Origin: JAXMAR01 sp046350295
GTDB lineage: Bacteria; Planctomycetota; Planctomycetia; Gemmatales; Gemmataceae
Assembly: GCA_046350295.1 (NCBI GenBank)
Contig: JAXMAR010000049.1
Location: 1 to 53,380 of the forward strand
DNA: 53,380 nucleotides
Reading direction: 5' to 3'
Within the stretch, counting starts at the first letter, position 1, and each line of letters opens with the position of its first letter. Under the pieces are notes generated by a model. That model saw only the letters and a list, made by a program, of their open reading frames with translations. It had not been told where the DNA came from and did no database searches. Shown one piece after another: positions 17,070 to 25,916 of the stretch. The position numbers and the translations under genes were made by a program.

Positions 17070-20000
17070 ATGAGCAAGGCAAGCGGATGGCGCTGGTCGG
17101 CCGGGGCATTGGTCCTGGCTCTCTCGGTCCTGACCCTGAGCACGCAGGCCGAGCCTCCCGCCAAGAAGAAAGATCCCGGGGCGATGGCGGCCTCGTTCTC
17201 CTCGTTGAAGATCAAGGAGGAGGCGAAATACCGCGACGTCGTCAACGTCGCCCGCGACGCCATCACCAGCAAGGATTGGGACCGCGCCATCCAGGCCCTT
17301 CAGATCCTCCTCGACCTCAAGACCGATCACTACGTCCAGGTTCGTGATCTCGACCCGGCCGGCCACGAAGTGCTGCGCTGGACCAGCGTCAAGTTCGAGG
17401 CCAACAAACTGCTCGGCGGCCTGCCCGGCGAGGCCCTCGACGCCTACGAGATCGCCCATGGCGCCAAGGCCAAGGCCATGCTCGATGACGCGAAGAAGAC
17501 CGGCAACCGCGAGGAGATGGCTGAGGTTGCCCAGCGTTACTACCACACCCGGGCCGGCGCCGACGCCAACGACCTGCTCGGCACCTACTTCCTCGATCGC
17601 GGTCAGTATTTCGTCGCCGCCCTGCGCTTCGAAAAGCTGATGGCGATGCCGGAAGACCGCGTTAAGATCACCGACCTGACCCTCCTCAAGGCCGCCCTCG
17701 CCTATCGCCGCGCCGGCGACACGAAGAACTCCGATCTCGCCTGGAAAAAGCTCGTCGGCCGCATCGGCGACCGCGGCATGAAACTCGGCGATGAACTGGT
17801 CGCCACCGCCGATCTGCGCAAGGCCCTCGACACCATCCCCGTCGTGACCAGCGTCAACCCAAATGACTGGCCGATGATCCGCGGCAACCAGACGAACACC
17901 GCGCAGGCGAACGGCAGCCCGCCGCTCTTGGACATGCTGCTGTGGAAGCGGCCGCTCGTCCTGGACAAGCTGACCGAGTTCCCGGACGAGGAGGGGAAGG
18001 AAGCGCAGGACCAGCTGACCCGCGCGCTCAAGCAGATGGAAGACGCCAAGGACCGGGCGATCCTGCCCGGTTTCTTCCCGATCGCCGCGAACAAGATCCT
18101 CGTCTATCGCTCCTATTCCGACATCCGCGCCGTCTACCTCGAAGACCAGCTGGACGGCGCCGGCAAGGTGACCGCCAAGGCGGGAGACATCGCCTGGAAG
18201 GTCCCCGCGATGGACGGCGGCCTCGCCAAGATCATGGCCGCCACCGGGACCGACATCAAGCTCCCGACCATCCAGAACTGGCTCACCCGCTACTCCTCGG
18301 TTGTCGGCTACGGCAGCCTTGTCTACGAAAACAGCCTGCTCGGCACGCTCTCGACGGATCACAAGTACGTCTACGCCATCGACGATCTCGCCGTTCCGAT
18401 CCCGCCCGACCAGTTCCAGCCCTTCATCTGGGCCAGCGCCAACGTGCCCGCCAACATCAAGCCGCTCGTGATGAGCAACAAGCTTTATGCCATCGACCTG
18501 GTCCACGGCGACATGAAATGGGAGCTGGGTACCAAGGAAGACGGCTTCTCCGACAGCCATTTCCTCGGCGTCCCCATCTCGGTCGGCGGCAAGCTCTACG
18601 TTCTCAACGAGAAGAACGGCGGCGTCGGCACGCCGACCGGCAACTCGGAGCTGCGGCTGATCTGCATCGATCCGTCCAAGGTCACGGGTCGTACGCCGCA
18701 GATCATCGAGCCGATCCAGTCGCTGGGCGAAATCGAGCAGAACTCGCGCGTCACGCACTATCCGGGACGGCGCCTCACCTCGGCGCAGCTGGCGTATGGC
18801 GAAGGCGTCCTCGTCTGCCCGACGCACGCCGGCGAAGTGCTCGGCGTCGATCTCGCCTCGCGCAGCCTGGCCTGGGCCTATCCCTACCGCGAGCAGGCCC
18901 CGCCGCCGCTGCCCTTCGCGCCGGCAACGCCGTTTCCCATGCCCGGCATCCCGATGATTCCGGTGCTGCCGACCACCAATACCCAGACCGGGTTCTTCAG
19001 CTGGTATCCGGCCCCGCCCGCCATCGCCGAGGGTAAGGTTATCTTCACGGCCCCGGATGCCAACTCCGTCCACTGCATCAACTTGCGTGACGGAACGCCG
19101 GTCTGGAAAAAGCGCCAGGCCGATGGCGACCTCTACATGGGGGGCGTCTACAACGGCAAGGTCCTGATCGTCAACAAGAACCGCGTCACCGCCCTCAACC
19201 TCCACGATGGCCGCGCCATGTGGACCGTCGCCACCAGCGATTTCCCCTCCGGCCAGGGCGTCGCCAGCAACAACGTCTACTACCTCCCCTTGAAGAAGGG
19301 GGAGATCCTGGCGATCGACATCGACAAGGGCGTCGTCAAGGCGCACAACCGGGCTCGCTCCACGCCGACCACGCCCGGCAACCTCGTCTTCTACGAAGGT
19401 ACCGTCATCTCCCAGACGCCGACCGAGATCATGGCCTTTCCGCAACTTGTCGCCCGCCTTGCCCAGGCCAACATCGCTCTCAAGGCCGATCCGACCAACC
19501 CGGTCAAGCTGGTCGACCGCGGCGAACTGTTCCTGGCGGACGGCCAGGTGCAATCCGCCGTCAACGACCTGGAGAAGGCCATCGAATTGAAGCCGGCGGC
19601 GGACGTGACCAAGCGGGCCCAGACTCGTCTGTACGAAGCCCTCACCGAGCTTCTGCAGATCGACTTCAAGGGGACGAACGTCCGCTATCTGAAGGAATAC
19701 GATCAGTTGTGCAAGCTGGGCGACACGCCGCAGGAGCAGCAGCTCCGCGAGGCGAAGTTCTACCGCATCGTCGGCCAGGGCCGCGAGACGCTGGGTGAGT
19801 TGATCGACGCTTACGATAATTACAAACGCTTCGGCGCCCTGCCCATCCACAAGGAAACGGGGGGCGTCGCCGGCCTGGACGATCCGTCGCACAAGGTGCC
19901 GATCGACATCTGGCTCCGGGCCCGCATCGGCGACATGATGGCCAAGGCGACACCGGAGCAGCGCGAGCCGCTGAACAGGAAGATCGCCGATGAATGGAAG

Positions 20001-20828
20001 ATCGTCGAGGCCAAGAAGGACGTCGGCGAGATCCGCTACTTCGTCAGCATGTTCGACGTGCCGTTCAACGTCGGCCGCGACGCCCGGCTGCGGCTGGCGG
20101 AGAGCATCATCGCCAAGGGAGACAAGGGCGCGTTTCTCGAGGCCGAGATGCGGCTCGAGGAACTGCGCATCTCCAAGTTCCGCAAGGACGTCGACGGCGG
20201 CCGGGCTCTGGCGACCCTGGCTTTGCTCGAAGAGAAGAAGGGCTCGACCGAATCGCTCAAGCTGGCGGCCGCCTACTACCGCGAGCTGGCCCGGGATTTC
20301 GCGGACGTTCCGGTGCGCGACAAGATCACCGGCGCCGCCCTGTTCAACGACATGGCGACCGACAAGCGCTTTCTTCCCTACCTCGGTGAGCGCATCGTTT
20401 CCTGGGGAGACGCCAAGGTGGCCGCCAAGGAACTGCCGCGCGGCTCGACCGAAGGCGTTGGCGGTTTCTCCTTCCTGCCGACCGGGGACCTCACCCCGCG
20501 CATGAAGAGCCTCCGCCTCGTCATGGATCCTTCGGACATCAACAACATCGGGTTCAAGCTGGTGGACGTTGGCTCGCACACCACGATCTGGAGTAAGACG
20601 CTCGGCACGCTTAACAACCCCGTGAACCAGAAGTATTTCCAGTTCCTTTATCAACCGAACCCGAATCCGGAAGCGAAGTTCCGTTACTTCCACGCCAAGG
20701 GGCACGTCTTCGCCGTGCAGGTGGGGAGCATCGCGTTGTGCTCGAACGCGGACACCGGAGACGTCCTCTGGCAGAAGACGCTCTCGGAGGTGTCGATCAC
20801 GCCCGCACCCTGGCCTGCTCATGAGTGA
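17070..20828 (+). CDS. Giant exported TPR/PQQ-propeller protein, N-terminal part
   Basis: The start is the ATG at 17070, which opens a signal peptide (WSAGALVLALSVLTLSTQAE). Helical repeat segments follow (AREAITSKDWDRAIQALQIL-like, then YFLDRGQYFVAALRFEKL), then propeller-type repeats (YAIDLVHGDMKWELG, CINLRDGTPVWKKRQADGD, ALNLHDGRAMWTV), then a TPR-like block around residues 815-900 (DRGELFLADGQVQSAVNDLE). The frame ends at 20828, but the protein does not: a one-base insertion near 20808 and a one-base deletion near 20857 restore the frame that continues to 22142. The full product would be about 1690 residues. A large periplasmic or paryphoplasm scaffold is likely; no catalytic residues are recognised. 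Confidence 0.85.
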   Translation: MSKASGWRWSAGALVLALSVLTLSTQAEPPAKKKDPGAMAASFSSLKIKEEAKYRDVVNVARDAITSKDWDRAIQALQILLDLKTDHYVQVRDLDPAGHEVLRWTSVKFEANKLLGGLPGEALDAYEIAHGAKAKAMLDDAKKTGNREEMAEVAQRYYHTRAGADANDLLGTYFLDRGQYFVAALRFEKLMAMPEDRVKITDLTLLKAALAYRRAGDTKNSDLAWKKLVGRIGDRGMKLGDELVATADLRKALDTIPVVTSVNPNDWPMIRGNQTNTAQANGSPPLLDMLLWKRPLVLDKLTEFPDEEGKEAQDQLTRALKQMEDAKDRAILPGFFPIAANKILVYRSYSDIRAVYLEDQLDGAGKVTAKAGDIAWKVPAMDGGLAKIMAATGTDIKLPTIQNWLTRYSSVVGYGSLVYENSLLGTLSTDHKYVYAIDDLAVPIPPDQFQPFIWASANVPANIKPLVMSNKLYAIDLVHGDMKWELGTKEDGFSDSHFLGVPISVGGKLYVLNEKNGGVGTPTGNSELRLICIDPSKVTGRTPQIIEPIQSLGEIEQNSRVTHYPGRRLTSAQLAYGEGVLVCPTHAGEVLGVDLASRSLAWAYPYREQAPPPLPFAPATPFPMPGIPMIPVLPTTNTQTGFFSWYPAPPAIAEGKVIFTAPDANSVHCINLRDGTPVWKKRQADGDLYMGGVYNGKVLIVNKNRVTALNLHDGRAMWTVATSDFPSGQGVASNNVYYLPLKKGEILAIDIDKGVVKAHNRARSTPTTPGNLVFYEGTVISQTPTEIMAFPQLVARLAQANIALKADPTNPVKLVDRGELFLADGQVQSAVNDLEKAIELKPAADVTKRAQTRLYEALTELLQIDFKGTNVRYLKEYDQLCKLGDTPQEQQLREAKFYRIVGQGRETLGELIDAYDNYKRFGALPIHKETGGVAGLDDPSHKVPIDIWLRARIGDMMAKATPEQREPLNRKIADEWKIVEAKKDVGEIRYFVSMFDVPFNVGRDARLRLAESIIAKGDKGAFLEAEMRLEELRISKFRKDVDGGRALATLALLEEKKGSTESLKLAAAYYRELARDFADVPVRDKITGAALFNDMATDKRFLPYLGERIVSWGDAKVAAKELPRGSTEGVGGFSFLPTGDLTPRMKSLRLVMDPSDINNIGFKLVDVGSHTTIWSKTLGTLNNPVNQKYFQFLYQPNPNPEAKFRYFHAKGHVFAVQVGSIALCSNADTGDVLWQKTLSEVSITPAPWPAHE

Positions 20829-20894
20829 GATCACCGCCGATGAGGACGGCTATCTGCTGTCATCTGGAACCAGTTCAACAACCAGAAGACGCGC

Positions 20895-22142
20895 GTGCCG
20901 CTCGGTCAGGTCGGCGCCATCGACGCCGGCTACGTCGCGCTGGTGACGCAAAAGGGACTCGAAGTCGTCGATCCCCTCAAGGGAACGCTTCTCTGGAAGA
21001 AGATGGACGTGACGACCCACACCCGCGTCTTCGGCGACGAGAACCACCTGTTCCTCATCGAGAACGCCGACGCCGAATCGGCCGGCACCGGGCGAGTGCT
21101 GAGCGCCCGCGACGGCTCCTCGATCGACGCCGCGCCCGACTTCGGCGGGCTGTACGCCAACAAGATCCGCGTCGAGGGACGGACGATGCTGGTCGCCGTC
21201 CCGCAGAAGGGTGGTCTCATCCTGAAGCGGTACGACATCCCCACCGGCAAAGACCTGTGGAGCAAGAACTTCGGCGTCAAAACCTATCCCCTGCACACCT
21301 ACCAGGCGGGTATCACCGGCGCCGTGGACGTGGATGGAAACGCCTACATCCTCAACGCGGAAACCGGCGAAGAGCTGGTGAAAACCAACGTCATCAAGTC
21401 GCAGATTCTCGCCGATGACCTCCGCGGTCTGGAGCGGCCAATCCTCCTCGCCGACGCCGACCGCTACTACATCGCCCTGAACCGGCCGGTGGACGGGAAC
21501 AAGATCTCCGGCAGCGTCATCGGCAACAACTTCAACAACGGCATGAGTTGCGCCCAGGTCAACGGCTGGGTCCTCGCCCTCAAACGCGGAGAGGGCGAGG
21601 AGAAGATCGGCGGCGCCGTCCGCAAGCGGACCAACGGCGATTTCCTCTGGCACACCTTCAAGCCGCTCGCCAATCAGATGGTGCTGGTGGAGCAGTTCGA
21701 GGAGATGCCGGTGCTGATCTTCACGAGCCGGTACAACGAGATGCTCAACATGGGTGTCGGCGGCAACCGCTGGCTCTCTCCCACCCAGTCAGTGGACAAA
21801 CGTACCGGCAAGATGATTTGGGATCCGGGTCCACGGCCTTCCAATGGCTCGCCTCAATACCTGACGTTCACATTCGATCCTTCCTCGGGCACGATCACGA
21901 TGGCGACGCTCGGCTCGACTCTCGTCCACTACATCGACGATGGTCGCAAGATCGTTGTCCCTGGCGGCGATGCGACGGCCTCGGGGCCTGGCGCTTCGGG
22001 AACGGGTGTGGGCCCGATGCTGCCGCCGCCCGGCTTCGTGCCGATGGGCCCCGGAGCGGTGATTCGGCCACCGGTCATCCGGATGCCGCCGATCCGAAGG
22101 CCGCTGCCGGTAGCGCCGCTGCCCGATTTGCCTAAAAAGTAG
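20895..22142 (+). CDS. Giant TPR/PQQ-propeller protein, C-terminal part
   Basis: This 415-residue frame is the continuation of the gene that starts at 17070. Codons before 20895 (IWNQFNNQKTRV) are in frame and match the propeller pattern, so the GTG at 20895 is not a true start. It continues the propeller with GLEVVDPLKGTLLWKKMD and YDIPTGKDLWSKNFG and ends in a Pro/Gly-rich tail (MLPPPGFVPMGPG, PPIRRPLPVAPLPDLP). Both frames are zero relative to 17070; the two compensating one-base shifts between 20805 and 20860 are the only damage. Confidence 0.75.
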   Translation: MPLGQVGAIDAGYVALVTQKGLEVVDPLKGTLLWKKMDVTTHTRVFGDENHLFLIENADAESAGTGRVLSARDGSSIDAAPDFGGLYANKIRVEGRTMLVAVPQKGGLILKRYDIPTGKDLWSKNFGVKTYPLHTYQAGITGAVDVDGNAYILNAETGEELVKTNVIKSQILADDLRGLERPILLADADRYYIALNRPVDGNKISGSVIGNNFNNGMSCAQVNGWVLALKRGEGEEKIGGAVRKRTNGDFLWHTFKPLANQMVLVEQFEEMPVLIFTSRYNEMLNMGVGGNRWLSPTQSVDKRTGKMIWDPGPRPSNGSPQYLTFTFDPSSGTITMATLGSTLVHYIDDGRKIVVPGGDATASGPGASGTGVGPMLPPPGFVPMGPGAVIRPPVIRMPPIRRPLPVAPLPDLPKK

Positions 22143-22247
22143 ACATTGTGTGTCAGGAAAAGGTGATTAAATCGTCAATGCTTTGAGGTTGCCTCTTAAT
22201 CCCGGAGTCGGGAGAGGGGCGCCCGGGGCATGCCAAGGATTCACCCT

Positions 22248-23369
22248 ATGAAATGGTCGATTCCCGCGTTGGCCGCCGTCGGAGTGTTCCTCGTTCAGCC
22301 GCTGGGCCGGGCCCGCGCGGACGAGATCCCGGCCAAGTACCTCCCCACGATCACCAAGGGGCTGGACTACCTGGTGTCCAAGCAATTCAAGGACGGCCAC
22401 TGGGGCGCCAACGGGGATACCTATCCCAGCTCGATGACCGGGCTGGCGGGCGTCGCCCTGCTGATGGAAGGCAGCACCGTTCGGGAAGGCAAGTACTCCA
22501 AGAACATTCGGCTCGCCGTCGACTGGTGCATGAGCCGTGCCCAAAAGGGCGGGGCTCGGGACGGCCTCATCGGTAACCCGGACCATCCCACGGAAACCGG
22601 GCGTTACATGTACGGCCACGGCTTCGCCACGCTGTTCCTCGCTCTGGCCTACGGCGAAGAGGACGACAAGGAACGCCGGGCCCAGATGAAGGACGTGCTG
22701 ACCCGGGCCGTGAAATACATCGGCAACGCTCAGTCGACGCAGGGCGGCTGGTTCTACACCTCCGCGAAGGACGGCCACGATCAGGACGAAGGATCCGTGA
22801 CGGTGACGCAGATGCAGGCCCTGCGTGCGTGCCGCAATGCCGGCATCCCCGTGCCGAAGACGTTCGTGACGAAGGGCGCGGACTACCTGCGCAAGTCAAC
22901 GACGGCCAACGGTGGCGTCATCTACAGCCTCGGCCGCGGCGGCATCGGCGCCCCCATTGGCGGCGAGCGCCCCGCCCTCACCGCCGCCGCCATCGCCTGT
23001 CTCTTCAGCGCCGGCGAGTACAGCAACAAGTACGTCAAGGACTGGTTCAAGTACACCAAGCGCGCCGTCCTCGATCACGGCAGCGGCCGCATCGGCCACG
23101 ATGAATACACTCACTACTATCTGTGCCAGGCCGTTTACGTCCTCGGGGATGACGGCTGGGAGAAGATGTTCGGCGCGACCCCGGCCAAGGAGCGTGTCAC
23201 CTGGTCCAAGTACCGCGAAGACATGTTCGATCACCTGGTGAAGAGCCAGAACACGGACGGCAGCTGGCCCGGCGGCGGCGGCTTCAGCGTCGGCCCCGTC
23301 GACTCGACCGCGATCTACACCACCATGATGCAACTGGACCGCGGAGCCGTCCCGTTTTACGCGCAATGA
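22248..23369 (+). CDS. Exported squalene-cyclase/prenyltransferase-repeat protein
   Basis: From the ATG at 22248 the product is 373 residues and starts with a signal peptide (SIPALAAVGVFLVQPLGRARA). The body is an alpha-alpha toroid of terpene cyclase/prenyltransferase repeats: LDYLVSKQFKDGHWG, YIGNAQSTQGGWFY, YLRKSTTANGGVIYSLGRGG, VKSQNTDGSWPGGGGF. These repeats occur in true squalene-hopene cyclases, but a secreted 370-residue protein without the DXDD cyclase motif is not a cyclase; planctomycetes have many such proteins of unknown function. GTG or ATG at 22230 is an alternative start but would spoil the signal peptide. The gene lies between the giant propeller gene and moxR. Confidence 0.85.
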   Translation: MKWSIPALAAVGVFLVQPLGRARADEIPAKYLPTITKGLDYLVSKQFKDGHWGANGDTYPSSMTGLAGVALLMEGSTVREGKYSKNIRLAVDWCMSRAQKGGARDGLIGNPDHPTETGRYMYGHGFATLFLALAYGEEDDKERRAQMKDVLTRAVKYIGNAQSTQGGWFYTSAKDGHDQDEGSVTVTQMQALRACRNAGIPVPKTFVTKGADYLRKSTTANGGVIYSLGRGGIGAPIGGERPALTAAAIACLFSAGEYSNKYVKDWFKYTKRAVLDHGSGRIGHDEYTHYYLCQAVYVLGDDGWEKMFGATPAKERVTWSKYREDMFDHLVKSQNTDGSWPGGGGFSVGPVDSTAIYTTMMQLDRGAVPFYAQ

Positions 23370-23406
23370 TTCATCCACCCTACCATGGATGTGGAGGGTG
23401 AAATGA

Positions 23407-23429
23407 GCCCCGGCTCGCCGAGCCGGGGC
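23407..23429 (+). terminator. Strong GC hairpin after the cyclase-repeat gene
   Basis: GCCCCGGCTC and GAGCCGGGGC form a perfect 10-bp stem with a 3-base loop, 38 bases after the stop at 23369. A T-run is missing, so it may be a terminator or an mRNA 3'-end stabiliser. Confidence 0.55.
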
Positions 23430-23551
23430 GACCCCCGATGTCGACGACGATGCCCGATTGCCTGCCCTGCTCATTCCCAGGTTCGCTTTCTCCAGCCGCA
23501 ACCTGGCAAAGATCGATAGGACTGCGGCAACCCAAGCGTCTTCTATTAGGC

Positions 23552-23571
23552 CTGAACTCTTGTGAGTTCAG
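23552..23571 (+). promoter_or_regulatory. Hairpin in the moxR leader
   Basis: CTGAACTC and GAGTTCAG form an 8-bp stem with a TTGT loop, followed by CTACGTTTTG, 75 bases before the moxR ATG. It resembles a weak terminator or attenuator. I see no binding-site pattern that would name a regulator. Confidence 0.35.
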
Positions 23572-23645
23572 CTACGTTTTGTGACCTCGCGTCCCGCCTT
23601 CCGCGCCGGCCGGCGGACGTTTTTCTTTTTCCGAGAGTGACCCCG

Positions 23646-24710
23646 ATGGACAACAAAGCGACTGAATCCCTTGCCGCCAACGACCTCGACGCCGTCCGCC
23701 GGCTCAAGGACGCCTTCGCCGATATCAAGAAGCAGCTGAGCCGCGTCATCGTCGGCCAGGACCAGGTCATCGAGGAATTGCTGATCGCCCTGTTTAGCCG
23801 GGGCCATTGCATTCTGGAAGGCGTCCCCGGTCTCGCCAAGACCTTGATGATCAGCACGCTGTCCAAGGGCCTGTCCCTCGCCTTTAGCCGCATCCAGTTC
23901 ACCCCTGACTTGATGCCCTCCGACATCACCGGCACGGAAGTGATCGAGGAGAACCGCACGACCGGCCATCGCGAGTTCAAGTTCCTCGAAGGTCCCCTGT
24001 TCGCGAACATCATCCTCGCGGACGAGATCAACCGTACGCCCCCCAAGACGCAGGCCGCTCTCCTCGAGGCCATGCAGGAGCGGCAGGTGACGGTCGGCCG
24101 CGTTCGCCATCGCCTGTCGGACCCGTTCTTCGTGCTCGCGACCCAAAACCCGATCGAGCAGGAAGGCACCTATCCTCTGCCCGAGGCCCAGCAAGACCGC
24201 TTCATGTTCAAGGTGTTCGTCAAGTATCCGACCTTCGGCGAGGAATTCGAGATCGCCCGGCGGACGACGGCCCTGATCCAGGACGAGGTGTCGCCCGTCC
24301 TCTCCGGCGAGCAGATCCTGGAATTGCAGCGGTTGGTGCGGCGCGTGCCGGTCACCGACCACGTCATTCAATACACGCTGGCCCTCGTGCGGCAGACGCG
24401 CGTAAGCGAGCCCGGCGTGCCGCGCTGGGTCCGCGACTGGCTCAGCTGGGGCGCCGGCCCCCGCGCCGTCCAGTACCTCATCCTGGGCGGCAAGGCCCGC
24501 GCTCTGCTCTACGGCCGTACCCATGTGCAGTGCGAGGACATCCAGGCGCTGGCCTATCCGGTGCTGCGGCACCGTATCCTGACGAACTTCACGGCCGCCT
24601 CCGAAGGGGTGACCACCGACACCGTCATCCAGAAGCTGCTCAAGGAAACGCCGAGCCGCGAAGGCGACCTGACCAAGGACGAGCGTTTCAAGGTGATCTT
24701 CCAGTCGTAA
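23646..24710 (+). CDS. MoxR-family AAA+ ATPase
   Basis: The 354-residue product (ATG at 23646; the open frame upstream to 23562 lacks family similarity) is a MoxR ATPase. Walker A is GVPGLAKT at 59-66 and Walker B LADEIN at 124-129, followed by the MoxR-specific RTPPKTQAALLEAMQERQVT, and ATQNPIEQEGTYPLPEAQQD carries sensor 1. The C-terminal lid domain ends in DERFKVIFQS. MoxR ATPases act with vWA proteins as chaperone-like machines that load cofactors or mature membrane and periplasmic enzymes. The DUF58 and BatA-like partners follow directly, the typical gene order. Confidence 0.95.
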   Translation: MDNKATESLAANDLDAVRRLKDAFADIKKQLSRVIVGQDQVIEELLIALFSRGHCILEGVPGLAKTLMISTLSKGLSLAFSRIQFTPDLMPSDITGTEVIEENRTTGHREFKFLEGPLFANIILADEINRTPPKTQAALLEAMQERQVTVGRVRHRLSDPFFVLATQNPIEQEGTYPLPEAQQDRFMFKVFVKYPTFGEEFEIARRTTALIQDEVSPVLSGEQILELQRLVRRVPVTDHVIQYTLALVRQTRVSEPGVPRWVRDWLSWGAGPRAVQYLILGGKARALLYGRTHVQCEDIQALAYPVLRHRILTNFTAASEGVTTDTVIQKLLKETPSREGDLTKDERFKVIFQS

Positions 24711-24717
24711 ACATCGC

Positions 24718-24796
24718 GTTTAGCCGCTCCGTGCCGAGAAGCGCTGATCGCCGTCGAACCGCAGCGTCCGCGCTCCTCTGCGAGGAGCGGCTAAAC
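24718..24796. repeat. Inverted repeat between moxR and DUF58 gene
   Basis: GTTTAGCCGCTCC at 24718-24730 and GGAGCGGCTAAAC at 24784-24796 are perfect inverted 13-base ends around a 53-base GC-rich centre, and they fill the gap between the two genes. The ends suggest a small mobile palindromic element that has settled inside the operon; it could also act as an mRNA processing or stability structure. Confidence 0.6.
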
Positions 24797-24813
24797 GGTG
24801 AGAATCCAGCATC

Positions 24814-25737
<924 letters not shown>

Positions 25738-25750
25738 GAAAGGGCAAGGA

Positions 25751-25906
25751 AATTGACAAATGACAATTGACAATTAGCAATTGCGAATTTGGGATAGTTG
25801 CCGGGACGCGGCTGGCGCCTGTTGGACGAAGTCCTCAGCCCGCAAACGCCGACGCGGCAACTACCCCTAATTTGCAATTGCTAATTTGCAATTGCTAATT
25901 GTCAAT
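25751..25906. repeat. AT-rich imperfect inverted repeat with GC-rich core
   Basis: Two arms of about 55 bases (25751-25806 and 25852-25906) are built from ATTGACAATTAGCAATTGC-like words and their complements. Each arm turns GC-rich near the centre (ATAGTTGCCG on the left, CGGCAACTAC on the right) around a GC-rich loop. Composition differs sharply from the surrounding GC-rich genome. The element fills nearly the whole gap between the DUF58 gene and the BatA-like gene, ending 10 bases before the latter's start. It looks like a small non-autonomous mobile element or a large regulatory hairpin. Confidence 0.7.
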
Positions 25907-25916
25907 CCAACAACCA

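Noticed and set aside
17031..20834. 1267-residue minus-strand open frame
   Set aside because: It is the exact antisense of the conserved TPR/PQQ gene. Its Val/Asp/Gly/Arg-rich composition is typical of an antisense shadow in GC-rich DNA, and it has no recognisable domain.
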